Assembly (NCBI GenBank): GCA_964415045.1
Contig: CAYPZL010000115.1
Location: forward strand, 1-18,240
Origin: CAYPZL01 sp964415045
Lineage (GTDB): Bacteria; Planctomycetota; Phycisphaerae; Sedimentisphaerales; Anaerobacaceae
Length of the DNA: 18,240 nucleotides
Direction: 5' to 3'
Position 1 is the first letter of the stretch. Each line of letters starts with the position of its first letter. Made by a program: the position numbers and the translations under genes. Positions 5,585 to 14,013 of this stretch are shown piece by piece. The notes under the pieces are model-generated. The model made no database searches. It was not told where the DNA came from and was given only the letters and a program-made list of their open reading frames with translations.

Positions 5585-7018
5585 TTACAGTGCATTCGGA
5601 TCGTTCGGATCGCACTCGCCGAGTGCCACACACTTGAGCCAGTTCTCCATGAGCAGATCCAAATCGTCCTGGTCGACGTCACAGTCCCCATCGAGATCAC
5701 CTACCAGGGGAACATAGTCCGGCAGGGACTTGGCCGCTTCACAACCGTCGCTGTAAACATTGATCGTGAGGGTGTCCGTAGCCTGGTATTCGCCGTCATC
5801 GCCTTGAAGCTCCAGAACATACTGCCCCAGAGCCGACAGGGTGACGGTCGTCTCTAAGGCCGCGGCGTCGGCAATGACCGCATCGGCACTATTCGGGTCG
5901 TCGGGCTGGGAAACCACGGTCCAAACCGACGTCGTGGGATCGGCATCGGTCACGGCCCCGGTCAGCGCCACCTCGACACTGCCGTTGTCCAGCCAGGTCG
6001 TTACGTTGGCACCGGCGTCGACGACGGGCGCCAGGTTGTCCGCGTAGAAATCAAAAAGCGGGCCCAGATTCGGATCCGCCGCACCGGGGGCGTACGTGTC
6101 CACCGCCCAGAAATACCGGGTCCCTTTCACCGTCTCCACCTGAACGGAGGCAACAGTTTGCTTCTCGACAATCTTCGTGAAATCATCGCCGGTGGTCCCG
6201 AACCACACATCCACCGGTGTGCCGGCATCCACGGTCCACTCCAGCCTGGTGCTGCCGGGGACAACGACGATACCGTCGGCCGGTACCGGATTGAAGGGAT
6301 GCAAACCCTTGACCACCAGCACATCCTCTTCCGTTCTTTCCACCACCACGGTCCCCACACCGCCGTAGGCCGTGATGGTGCCGTCGGCGATGTGATCGTT
6401 GACATACGCGGCACGCGCGTCAGTGTACGCCTGCGTCATCACCCCACCAGAGAAATCCATGCTGGCCGTTGAGTTGGCACCTGCGCGGAAACGCAACGGG
6501 AGTCCTGAATTTGACAAGAGATTCAATGAGCCGCCGCGGAGCTCCACGATGCCCTTGCCACCCGTATTCTCGCCGACGGCAAACTGCTGGGCGTTGAGAT
6601 TCACCACCCCGGCGTAGTCCACTACCAGCATGCCGCTTCCCAGAAACCCGATGAACATGCGGGCATTGGCATTGTACACGCCACCCAGGACTTCCAGGAG
6701 ATGAGGCTCTTCCGGGGCACCCGCGTAGCCAATGATGCTCCAGTCTCTGACACTCACTTGCGCGCCGTCGACCAGCCGCAAATGGGTGGTATTACCACCT
6801 TCCAGGGCGGTGTGCTTGATCACACCGGCATCGTAGTCAAGGACGCACAATGCCCCGCCCTCGATTTGGACCTTGTCATCGGCATCCGGAAGACCGTTAT
6901 TCCAGTTGTCGGGGTTGCTCCACAAATCGCTCACGGCCCCGGTAAAACGGGTATCCGCGGCCAAAGAGCACGTCAACAATAAGGCAATACAGACGCCCAA
7001 AACAAGTGGTGACCTCAT
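5585..7018 (-). CDS. Secreted dockerin-like repeat protein (paralog 2)
   Basis: A 477-residue paralog of the gene just downstream. ATG 7018 is chosen because GGAGG lies at 7026-7030 and the protein then starts with a clean signal peptide (MRSPLVLGVCIALLLTCSLAA). An upstream in-frame start at 7066 would put 16 residues before it. Parts: beta-rich passenger-like region (22-230, SDLWSNPDNWNNGLPD), Fn3-like segment (about 243-328), PKD-like domain (about 330-422) and a dockerin-like loop (D441-x-D-G-D-x-D-x-D, LLMENWL) with the same CDPNDPNAL tail. Residues 259-374 are identical to residues 266-381 of the other copy, down to every base, while the N-terminal region has many substitutions and small indels. 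It is a tandem duplication, likely transcribed first. Function unknown; probably exported to the cell surface. Confidence 0.85.
   Translation of the reverse strand: MRSPLVLGVCIALLLTCSLAADTRFTGAVSDLWSNPDNWNNGLPDADDKVQIEGGALCVLDYDAGVIKHTALEGGNTTHLRLVDGAQVSVRDWSIIGYAGAPEEPHLLEVLGGVYNANARMFIGFLGSGMLVVDYAGVVNLNAQQFAVGENTGGKGIVELRGGSLNLLSNSGLPLRFRAGANSTASMDFSGGVMTQAYTDARAAYVNDHIADGTITAYGGVGTVVVERTEEDVLVVKGLHPFNPVPADGIVVVPGSTRLEWTVDAGTPVDVWFGTTGDDFTKIVEKQTVASVQVETVKGTRYFWAVDTYAPGAADPNLGPLFDFYADNLAPVVDAGANVTTWLDNGSVEVALTGAVTDADPTTSVWTVVSQPDDPNSADAVIADAAALETTVTLSALGQYVLELQGDDGEYQATDTLTINVYSDGCEAAKSLPDYVPLVGDLDGDCDVDQDDLDLLMENWLKCVALGECDPNDPNAL
5895..6243 (-). repeat. 349-bp tract identical to 4277-4625 (second copy within paralog 1)
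   Basis: Base by base, 5895-6243 equals 4277-4625 (offset 1618) with no mismatch found, covering the Fn3-like and early PKD-like part of both dockerin-like proteins. Differences resume at once on both sides (4276/5894 and 4626/6244). Synonymous positions are also identical, which points to recent gene conversion or recombination rather than protein-level constraint. Confidence 0.9.
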
Positions 7019-7673
7019 GATAAAACCTCCTACCCAAAATGGTTGATTGATTTGCCCGACATACACGTCGGCAAGCGAATTGCACCCTTCTTATGCACGG
7101 CTCGAACGAACGAGCCCTAACTCTCCACACGTGGAAAACAACCCAACCTCTTACAATGCCACCGTCTACAATCGTCCGCAGTCTCCAGGCCATGTATTCG
7201 CCGGAAATCCCCATGTGGCTTCGTACATGGCACTCCCGTACGGCATAATTCTAATCCTATCACAAAGAGGATTCAGTTTCAACATGTGCCGACCAATCTA
7301 CAAAAAAAAACCAATACATACTGATTTGCTGTAATTCGAGCGTTTTCGTGCCTTTTCGACACTCTTCGACGGGCAAGTTGCCCTGATCAACCGTCTTTTC
7401 ATCCACCGTAACTACCCCCGGCAGGCAGTCACCGGCTGACGAAGTGGACATAGTTGCCTGCCACCATGCCCGCGTCGCGCCGCGTCCAGGATGTTCTTCT
7501 TCGTCGGCTTCACGATCTTCCTGGCGTGCTTGGCATGGTAGTCGGCCATGGCCCACACGCAGCGTCGTACCGATGACGCCAAGAAACATCGTGTGGAAAC
7601 CCCGCTTCTTATAAGGTAGTGGCCGCTGTCTCGGCCGCCAGCCATCGGTGGCTTCGCCGCTGCGCGACGGCGC
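7019..7673. other. Long intergenic region between paralog 2 and the flippase-like gene
   Basis: About 650 bp without a recognised gene. The part 7019-7340 is AT-richer than its surroundings and probably holds the leader and promoter of the dockerin-like genes. The part 7340-7673 is GC-rich. A minus-strand frame at about 7429-7563 can be read (ADYHAKHARKIVKPTKKN...), but no family was recognised and no ribosome binding site is evident; it could be a gene remnant. Confidence 0.4.
7254..7282 (-). promoter_or_regulatory. Candidate sigma-70-type promoter for the dockerin-like gene pair
   Basis: On the minus strand TTGAAA (7282-7277) and TAGGAT (7259-7254) are separated by exactly 17 bp. It would give a leader of about 230 nt before ATG 7018. 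The -10 box matches only four of six consensus bases, so this is tentative. Confidence 0.35.
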
Positions 7674-8654
7674 TCATTCGCCCGACTCAGGCTTGTCGCT
7701 CCTTGACATTCCGAACAACTGTACGAAGAAGCCGATACCGGCCATGAGCAACGCGTTGGAGAAGACCAGCAGGGAGAAGGAAACCGCCGTGGTGGCGTCG
7801 ACACCGTAGAGGGACAGGAATCCAATCAGGGTGACTTCCCGGACGCCGAAGTTGGCGACCGAGATCGGCAGTCGGGCCAGGACAAAGACCACGGAAGCCT
7901 GCCAGATGAACGCGGTCAGGGGCACGGAGATGCCAGTGGCCCGGGCGACACAGAGGTAAATGACGGCGCTCAGCAGCGTCGAGATCACGTTGAAGCCGGC
8001 CACCTTCCCGTGGAAAGGCCAGCCGCACGAGGCAAAGGTCCGGCTGCTCTCAATCGTCTTCGTCACACCCCGGCGAACCACCGCCGGCAGAGGCTTCAGC
8101 ACAAATTCCGAGACGACCACCAGTTTCCTGGAGGCCAGCGGGTGAAGCAGCAGCAACGAGCAGGCGACGGTGACGACCGCCACAACCAGACAGAGCCCCG
8201 AGATCCACCGCCCGCTGACGGGACTGACCAGCGCCACCACGATCAGACTCAGCAGGACCCGGACGAGAATCTCCGAGACCTGGTTGTAGACCATCGCGCT
8301 GAGGACGCGGGCCGCCTTGCCGGTGAACGAGCGCAGGATGTACCATTTGACGCCCACGCTGATCACGCCCGGCAAGATCAGGCTGTACAGCGTCGTGACG
8401 GCGCTGGCGCCGAAGATCGTCCGCGTCGGCACGCGGCAGTCCTGCTGCTCGAGGATAAACCTCAGGCGGACCGCCCGAATCCAGTACGCCCCGATCCCGA
8501 TCGCCCAGCTCAAGACAACGTACGACCATTTCGCCGAGCCGAGAGCCTCGGCGAGCCCGTCGAGATTGATCCGCCCGAGGATCAGCCACAACAGCCCAGC
8601 CGTCACGGCCAGCCGCAGCAGCAGCTTCAAAATGCGTTTGCTCTTTTCTGTCAT
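7674..8654 (-). CDS. Flippase-like integral membrane protein (LPG synthase TM / UPF0104 family)
   Basis: A 326-residue polytopic membrane protein. Hydrophobic segments are visible near 10-27, 42-60, 83-105, 128-143, 150-170, 222-240, 246-263, 270-284 and 288-314. The family resembles the membrane part of MprF and YbhN-like proteins, proposed to move lipids or lipid-linked compounds across the membrane. The motif LPISVANFGVREV (262-274) corresponds to the conserved Gly-Val-Arg-Glu element near the C-terminus. No synthase domain is fused. ATG 8654 is chosen because the charged MTEKSKR directly precedes the first membrane segment; a longer frame up to 8870 adds a basic, low-quality extension. 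No strong ribosome binding site is seen. Divergent from the FrhB-like gene; being beside glycan genes it might handle a lipid-linked sugar, but this is inference. Confidence 0.82.
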   Translation of the reverse strand: MTEKSKRILKLLLRLAVTAGLLWLILGRINLDGLAEALGSAKWSYVVLSWAIGIGAYWIRAVRLRFILEQQDCRVPTRTIFGASAVTTLYSLILPGVISVGVKWYILRSFTGKAARVLSAMVYNQVSEILVRVLLSLIVVALVSPVSGRWISGLCLVVAVVTVACSLLLLHPLASRKLVVVSEFVLKPLPAVVRRGVTKTIESSRTFASCGWPFHGKVAGFNVISTLLSAVIYLCVARATGISVPLTAFIWQASVVFVLARLPISVANFGVREVTLIGFLSLYGVDATTAVSFSLLVFSNALLMAGIGFFVQLFGMSRSDKPESGE

Positions 8655-8996
8655 CCCGTCGTACTGCCCAAAGACCCGGACCACCCGTCCGGCAACGCGA
8701 CAAAGCATAGCAGCAGTCGGACGGCGCACCAATGCAAAAATCTGTCGCCTCAACGAAACACCACCTCGGGCCGAGGGCGCGAGCCCAACCGGCGCCGCAG
8801 GCTGGAGGTCGAAAACGCTTGCATATTTCCGCCGGCAGCCGTAAGACAAAGGTGAATGTACCATAGACAACGCGGCGCCCAGGCGGGCCCCGGCAGGACC
8901 GGGATGTCCCTGCCCGAGGTCCGACGGAGGCCGCCTGAAAGGACCGAACGGTTGTGACTGTCACGTCGGCAAAAGTGTCGCACAACCTTGAGTGCC
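8655..8996. promoter_or_regulatory. Divergent intergenic region between flippase-like and FrhB-like genes
   Basis: This 342-bp gap should contain promoters for both directions, but no convincing -35/-10 pair was found. A perfect small palindrome, GTGAC-T-GTCAC, lies at 8954-8964, 32 bp before the ATG at 8997, and could be an operator half-site pair. Frames open across the gap show no known domain. Confidence 0.35.
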
Positions 8997-10433
8997 ATGG
9001 CAAACACACGTGGACAAGATGAATCCGTGCTGGAGCGGATCGTGCCCAACGGCTTGTGCGCGGGCTGCGGCATGTGCGCGGGCCTGCTGCCGGACGTTCT
9101 GCGGATGCGCACGGACGAATACGGTCAGTATGTGCCCGAGCTGGCCGCGACCGACGCAAAGGATTGGGGCAGGCAGAGCCTGCAAGTCTGCCCGTTTGCC
9201 GACAACGAGGACAATGAGGACACGATTGCCGCCGCCCTGTTCGCAGACACCGAAGGTATCCGGCATCGTCCGGAGACCGGCTACTATCTCCAGTGCTTCG
9301 CCGGTCACGTCACCAGCGAAGAAGCGCGGATGGCGGCGACCTCCGGCGGCATCATCACCTGGCTCGCGGGCGAGTTTCTCGCGGCCGGTACGGTCGAGGC
9401 GGTGGCCTGCGTCGGCCCGGCCGAACAGGGTCCGAACTTGTTCGAGTTTCGCCTGGTCACGGACCCGGCCGGGCTGGTTGCGTGCAAGAAGTCTCGTTAC
9501 TACCCCGTGGAGGTTTCGCAGATTATCCCCAAGATCAAGGCGGCGCCGGGCAAGGTCCTGTTCATCGGCCTGCCCTGCTTCCTCAAGGCCCTGCACCTGG
9601 CGATGAAGGTGGATACCGATCTGCGGGATCGCATCGCAGGCACCGTCGGCCTGGTGTGTGGACACCTCAAGACGAAAAAATACGCCGCCTACCTGGCCCG
9701 CCACTGCGGCGTGCGCGAGGATCAGATTCGCACCGTGGACTTTCGCCTCAAGGTGCCGGGAAGGCCGGCGAACAAGTACGCCTTTTCAGTGTCCCTGCGC
9801 AACGGCGGCGACGACGACCGTCGCGAAATCCTGATGCAAAACGTCTGGGCCGGCTCCTGGAGCAACAACCTGTTCATGCTCCAGGCCTGCGAATGCTGCG
9901 ACGACGTGTTCGCCGAGACGGCCGACGTCGTGGTCGGGGACGCCTGGCTGGGCGAGTACCTCAGGGACCATCGCGGCACGAGCGTCGTCGTGTGCCGCAG
10001 TCCGCAGATGCTCGACGTACTGGACAAAGGCAGAAAGGATGGGCAGCTCGCTCTGACCGAGATTCCCGTGGAGAAGGTCATCCAGTCGCAGGCCGGGGCG
10101 ATTCGACAGCGACGCGACGGCCTGCAATACCGTCTGCACCTGGCGGCCCGCAAACAGCAGTGGCGGCCGCGCAAGCGCGTCGCGCCCAGCGCCGGAGCCG
10201 GGTCGTGGCTGTTTCGACGTCTCCAGCGGCTGCGCATCAAGCTCCGGGCCCTGAGCAAAGAGGCCTTCCTGGCACAGGAACCGTCGGAAGGCCTCGATCT
10301 TTTCATCCGCCGGCTGCGACCCTGGGTCAAGATGAGCGAATCGATCAATCTGCTGCGCCACGCCCCGACGGCGCTGAGAAGAAGACTCGCGTCCCTGGCC
10401 CGGTCCCGCAGCAAAGGAGAAAAGTCGCAGTAA
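8997..10433 (+). CDS. FrhB-like protein (coenzyme F420 hydrogenase/dehydrogenase beta-subunit family)
   Basis: A 478-residue iron-sulfur flavoprotein-type protein. A 4Fe-4S motif lies at the N-terminus (C21-x2-C24-x2-C27 in CAGCGMCAG, then C65-P). The FrhB core follows with ATSGG (about 113-117), LPCFLKAL, GLVCGHLKTKKY, and the C-x2-C...ADVVVGDAW segment in the second half. The C-terminal 100 residues are basic and not recognised. Family members with a true hydrogenase or F420 partner are found in archaea. Bacterial versions next to pyruvyl transferases occur in polysaccharide clusters, where their reaction is unclear. None of the other hydrogenase subunits is present, so a redox role in sugar or glycan modification is more likely than F420 reduction. 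ATG 8997 is preferred to the TTG at 8988. The pyruvyl transferase gene follows after 39 bp, so the two are probably one operon. Confidence 0.85.
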   Translation: MANTRGQDESVLERIVPNGLCAGCGMCAGLLPDVLRMRTDEYGQYVPELAATDAKDWGRQSLQVCPFADNEDNEDTIAAALFADTEGIRHRPETGYYLQCFAGHVTSEEARMAATSGGIITWLAGEFLAAGTVEAVACVGPAEQGPNLFEFRLVTDPAGLVACKKSRYYPVEVSQIIPKIKAAPGKVLFIGLPCFLKALHLAMKVDTDLRDRIAGTVGLVCGHLKTKKYAAYLARHCGVREDQIRTVDFRLKVPGRPANKYAFSVSLRNGGDDDRREILMQNVWAGSWSNNLFMLQACECCDDVFAETADVVVGDAWLGEYLRDHRGTSVVVCRSPQMLDVLDKGRKDGQLALTEIPVEKVIQSQAGAIRQRRDGLQYRLHLAARKQQWRPRKRVAPSAGAGSWLFRRLQRLRIKLRALSKEAFLAQEPSEGLDLFIRRLRPWVKMSESINLLRHAPTALRRRLASLARSRSKGEKSQ

Positions 10434-10472
10434 CCAGACAACGTCCCATGTTTGTACGGATACGGAATCGTC

Positions 10473-11753
10473 ATGACTGAATCGAATCCAACCGACGCCG
10501 CTGATCCGTCGGGGCCGCTCTTCATCCTGGCGGGCAACGGCTCGTATTTCAATCGCGGCTGTGAGGGCATCGTCCGCGGCACCGTCGAGATCTTGCGCCG
10601 CTTCTTCGACGAGCCGCGCTTCGTCGCGGTGACTTCCTACAAGAGCGACGAACAGTTCGAGCAGCAGCGCCGGCAGGAAACCGACCCGGCGATCGTCCAC
10701 GAGAAGATACACAAGTCGTACAAGGCGGGCGACCGGCTGTGGTTCGCAATCAACGGCTTGCGCGTCGTCTGTCCCCGGATCCTGCGGCACATCTATTACC
10801 GCGACCTCAAGCCCTACCTGCCGCAAGCCAGCGCGGTCCTGGCGCTGGGCGGTGACAACTACAGCCTGGACTACACGAAGGGACCGCTGTGGCTGACGAA
10901 AGGCCCGGTGGTCTGCACCGAGCTCGATGAGCTGGCCGTATCCCACAAGAAGCCGCTGGTCATCTGGGGCAGTTCGGTCGGCCCGTTCAGCAAGTCTCCT
11001 TCGTTTGAAAGGTACATGATCGAGCATCTGCGCAAGGTCACCATCTTCGCCAGAGAGCCGGCGACGGTGGAGTACCTGGCGGAGCAGGGGCTTACCGACA
11101 ACGTGCATCGCGTGGCCGACCCGGCCTTCGTGATGGCGCCGGAGCGGCCCGCCGAAGACATCGAGATTCCCGAAGGCGCCGTTGGCCTGAATCTCAGCCC
11201 GCTGCTGGCCCGCTTCGTCACCGGCGGCAACGTAGAGCAATGGAAGGACGTCTCGGCCGACATCATCAACCGCCTGGCAGAGAAGACGTCCCGCCCGATC
11301 TACCTGATTCCCCACGTCGTCGGCGGGCTGTCCAACGACGACCACCGGTTCCTCCAGGGAGTGTTGGAGCGCAAGATCGAGAAGCGCGACCAGGTGACAT
11401 TGATCGGCCCGGCGTTCAACGCGGCCCGGACCAAGTGGATCATCAGCCGCATGGCCGTATTTGCCGGCGCCCGCACGCACTCGACCATCGCGGCCCTCTC
11501 CAGCAATGTCCCGACACTGTCGTTCAGCTACAGCATCAAGGCCCGGGGCATCAATCGCGACGTCTACGGACACACCGACTACTGCCTCGCCCCCGATCAG
11601 ATCGCCCCGGAGACCGTCGCCGAGAGAATCGAGCATCTGCTTGAGCAAAGAGCCGCAGTGAAAGCTCATCTGGAACAACGCATCAGTGAAGTAAAACAGT
11701 TGGCCCTGAAGTCGGGGAAAATCCTGAAGGCGCTGCTGGAACGACAGGCATGA
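10473..11753 (+). CDS. Polysaccharide pyruvyl transferase family protein
   Basis: A 426-residue protein of the PS_pyruv_trans (WcaK/CsaB-like) family, which transfers a pyruvate ketal from phosphoenolpyruvate to sugars of exopolysaccharides or cell-wall glycans. The early segment LFILAGNGSYFNRGCEGIVRG matches the Gly/Asn-rich opening (GxxNxGdEai). ALGGDNYSLDY and VIWGSSVGPFS occur in the middle. The C-terminal FAGARTHSTIAALSSNVPTLSFSYS segment carries the conserved R-x-H-x3-A element. The length is usual for the family. ATG 10473 is preferred to a TTG at 10452; the ribosome binding site is weak. It follows the FrhB-like gene and faces the minus-strand glycan operon, whose last stop codon lies 10 bp beyond its own. 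The acceptor sugar is unknown, and some family members may not be true pyruvyl transferases. Confidence 0.88.
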   Translation: MTESNPTDAADPSGPLFILAGNGSYFNRGCEGIVRGTVEILRRFFDEPRFVAVTSYKSDEQFEQQRRQETDPAIVHEKIHKSYKAGDRLWFAINGLRVVCPRILRHIYYRDLKPYLPQASAVLALGGDNYSLDYTKGPLWLTKGPVVCTELDELAVSHKKPLVIWGSSVGPFSKSPSFERYMIEHLRKVTIFAREPATVEYLAEQGLTDNVHRVADPAFVMAPERPAEDIEIPEGAVGLNLSPLLARFVTGGNVEQWKDVSADIINRLAEKTSRPIYLIPHVVGGLSNDDHRFLQGVLERKIEKRDQVTLIGPAFNAARTKWIISRMAVFAGARTHSTIAALSSNVPTLSFSYSIKARGINRDVYGHTDYCLAPDQIAPETVAERIEHLLEQRAAVKAHLEQRISEVKQLALKSGKILKALLERQA

Positions 11754-11763
11754 CAGCGGAGCC

Positions 11764-12861
11764 CTACCGCCCCGCGACCGCCGCGTAGATCCGTTCGATG
11801 TCCTTGATTTGCTCGGTCCCGTCAAATCGAGCGGAGTAGATGCGGGCGTTTTCGATCAGCGTTTCCCGCAGCGTTTCGTCCCGGGCCAGAGTGCGCACGG
11901 CCTCGGCCAGAGCCGGCGCATCCAGCCGAGACAGGAGTAGTCCCGTCTCGTTGTCGCGCACGTGCTCGATCAGCCCCCCCACCGGAGCCGCCACTACGGG
12001 AACCCCCATACGCATAAACTCGACGGCCGTAATGCCGAAGGCCTCGCGCCGACTGGGGATTACGCCGATGTCACAAACGGTCATCACTTCAGCGGGGTTC
12101 TCACGCAAGCCCGCAAAAATGACGTCCTTGTCCACTTTCAGGCGCGCCGCCGTTTCTTCGAGCCGCGTTCGTTCGGCGCCGTCGCCTACAATGACGAAGC
12201 GAAACCGGCGGTCCTCCTCGCCGAGAATCCGCGCCGCCTCCAGCAGCACGTCGGCCCCTTTGCAGACATCCAGTCTGCCGACGAATCCGACCACCGTCTC
12301 ATCCGGGTCGATGCCGAGGTCTTGCCGGACACGGACGGGATCGTACAGAGCGGGATCGAACCGGGCCAGATCGATGAAGTTGCTCACGACCTCGATCGCC
12401 TCGTCCGGCCAACCGCCCTTCTCGTGCAAGGCCTGCTTGGTCGCCTGCGAGTTGGCGATGACGAGAGCCGCCCTGCGATGGAGCCTCCGGAGCAGCCAGC
12501 GATAGATGCAACCCGTGCCGCCGCGAAAGATGGCACCGTGTTCGTGGATGACGATCTTACTGTCACACAACCCTCTCGCCAGCAGGCTGCTGACGATGGA
12601 CTTTTGCAGATGGGCGTGCACGATGTCGATGTCACGCTTGCGGCACAGCCTCGCCAACGCGAGGAAAGCGAAGGGGTCATACTTGTGACGTCCCAGATTG
12701 ACGAGTTCCGCCTCCACGGGCAGCGGACGCGGGTTCGTCCGCAAGGCGCAAACCAGCGTCTGGATCTTCCCGGCGTCGGTGCGCTCGACGATGTTCTTGA
12801 CGATGATCGGCGCGCCGCCATAGCCTAAATGATCGATAACGTGTAATACCCGAATCTTCAT
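11764..12861 (-). CDS. Glycosyltransferase family 4 (GT-B fold)
   Basis: A 365-residue retaining glycosyltransferase, cytoplasmic, likely adding a sugar to a lipid-linked glycan. The N-terminal acceptor domain starts MKIRVLHVIDHLGYGGAP, with VHAH at 81-84 and VIANSQATKQAL at 134-145. The C-terminal donor domain has GFVGRLDVCKGADVLLEA (192-209), VIVGDGAE, and the EX7E motif E273...E281 (REAFGITAVEFM), then GVPVVAAPVGGLIEHV. All expected elements are intact. ATG 12861 overlaps the stop of the upstream gene in an ATGA (12861-12858), and AAGGTG precedes it, so translation is probably coupled. It is the last gene of the five-gene minus-strand operon. The donor and acceptor cannot be told from sequence. 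Confidence 0.92.
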   Translation of the reverse strand: MKIRVLHVIDHLGYGGAPIIVKNIVERTDAGKIQTLVCALRTNPRPLPVEAELVNLGRHKYDPFAFLALARLCRKRDIDIVHAHLQKSIVSSLLARGLCDSKIVIHEHGAIFRGGTGCIYRWLLRRLHRRAALVIANSQATKQALHEKGGWPDEAIEVVSNFIDLARFDPALYDPVRVRQDLGIDPDETVVGFVGRLDVCKGADVLLEAARILGEEDRRFRFVIVGDGAERTRLEETAARLKVDKDVIFAGLRENPAEVMTVCDIGVIPSRREAFGITAVEFMRMGVPVVAAPVGGLIEHVRDNETGLLLSRLDAPALAEAVRTLARDETLRETLIENARIYSARFDGTEQIKDIERIYAAVAGR

Positions 12862-13988
12862 TGCACCTTCGCGTAAAGTCGGAGATACGCCTGAGCCACC
12901 GCCGTCCAACTGAACTTCTCGGCCCGCTTCCGGGCCGCGACGGACATCGCACGCAGCGTCTCTCGATCCGCGCCGATCTTCCCAATCGCACCGGCAATCG
13001 CGCCCGGCTTTGGATCATCGACGACCACGCCGTTGTCCGCGATCAGCTCGTCCACACCCTCACAGCACGTGGTCACGATGGGCAGGCCCGAGGCCATCGC
13101 TTCGAGCATCGCATTGCTCATCCCCTCCTGCATGCTGGCGCTGACGAAGAGGTCGTGCCCGCGGTATATCTCGGGCATGGCCTGCGCCTCGACCCGGCCG
13201 ACGAGGCGGACCGTCTCCGTCAGTTTCTTCTGCGCCACGATCTCTTCGAGCTCGGTCAGGAGCGCCCCGCCACCGACCACGGTGAGCGAAATTTTGCCGC
13301 CTTGCTCTGCGAGCCGCGTCACCGCCTCCAGCAGAAGAGGCAGGCGCTTGGTCAGCGACAGCCGCCCCACCGTCAGCAGGCGCAGCGTAGCGCCGGCCTC
13401 GTCGCCTTCGGCCGGATGGAAACGCTCCAGGTCCACGCCGTTCGGGATGACCTCGATCTCGGCCGAAGGCAGGAACCGCAGGGCCCGCGCTTTCAACCCT
13501 TCGCTGCAAGCCACAATCGCCCCGGCGTGACGCCAGATCGGCTTGAACACCGTCGGACCCAGAAGCTTGTAATCGAGGGAAAGACGGCGGTTGCCGCCCG
13601 GGACGTCGGAGCCCCGCAACGAGATCACGTAAGGCAGCGTGCGCCGCGTTCCGTGACACAGCCATCCGCTCGGAAAGGCGAAAAACGCGTGCACCAGATG
13701 ATACCCGCCGCTCCGGACAAGCTCGCGGTACACGGGCCGGGCCCGCCGCAGCCATTCGACGACCTCGCGGCGCCGCCACACGTGCAAGTGACGTTTGTTG
13801 ATGCCCACGCGGTGAATCGTGACGTTCGGCCCCAGCCGCTCCGTTCGCATGCCCCGCTGCGGCGCCGATGTCACCAGGTCGACGTCCAGGTCATCCCGGC
13901 CGGAAAACTGCTCGAGCAGACAGCGGTGCGCGTGGCCGCCGCCACCGCCGATGGGGGGAAACTCGTAATTGAGCATCAGTATCTTCAT
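12858..13988 (-). CDS. Glycosyltransferase family 4 (GT-B fold)
   Basis: A 376-residue retaining glycosyltransferase. The opening MKILMLNYEFPPIGGGGGHA (1-20) is the typical GT4 glycine-rich loop. LVHAFFAFPSGWL (98-110), ISLRGSDVPGG (122-132), IVACSEGLK (158-166) and IPNGVDLERFHP (181-192) follow. The donor domain shows TVGRLSLTKRLPLLLEA (206-222) and EX7E as E288...E296 (QEGMSNAMLEAMASG). Full length and intact. ATG 13988 is chosen over the in-frame start at 14006 because the family fold begins there. It ends in a four-base overlap with the next GT4 gene and begins 25 bp after the methyltransferase stop. It is only distantly similar to its GT4 neighbour, so the two probably add different sugars. 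Confidence 0.92.
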   Translation of the reverse strand: MKILMLNYEFPPIGGGGGHAHRCLLEQFSGRDDLDVDLVTSAPQRGMRTERLGPNVTIHRVGINKRHLHVWRRREVVEWLRRARPVYRELVRSGGYHLVHAFFAFPSGWLCHGTRRTLPYVISLRGSDVPGGNRRLSLDYKLLGPTVFKPIWRHAGAIVACSEGLKARALRFLPSAEIEVIPNGVDLERFHPAEGDEAGATLRLLTVGRLSLTKRLPLLLEAVTRLAEQGGKISLTVVGGGALLTELEEIVAQKKLTETVRLVGRVEAQAMPEIYRGHDLFVSASMQEGMSNAMLEAMASGLPIVTTCCEGVDELIADNGVVVDDPKPGAIAGAIGKIGADRETLRAMSVAARKRAEKFSWTAVAQAYLRLYAKVQ

Positions 13989-14013
13989 CGTTCGCCCCGC
14001 GCCCACAGAAAAG

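Noticed and set aside
3967..7018. Cellulosome components because of the dockerin-like motifs
   Set aside because: Each protein has only one Ca-binding loop rather than a paired dockerin, and no cohesin or glycoside hydrolase is in the window. Such motifs are common in secreted planctomycete proteins of other roles.
9786..11825. Minus-strand frame of 679 codons across the FrhB-like and pyruvyl transferase genes
   Set aside because: The longest frame in the window, but it runs antisense through two recognisable genes and the end of a third and has no domain, signal or membrane pattern. High-GC codon structure explains it.
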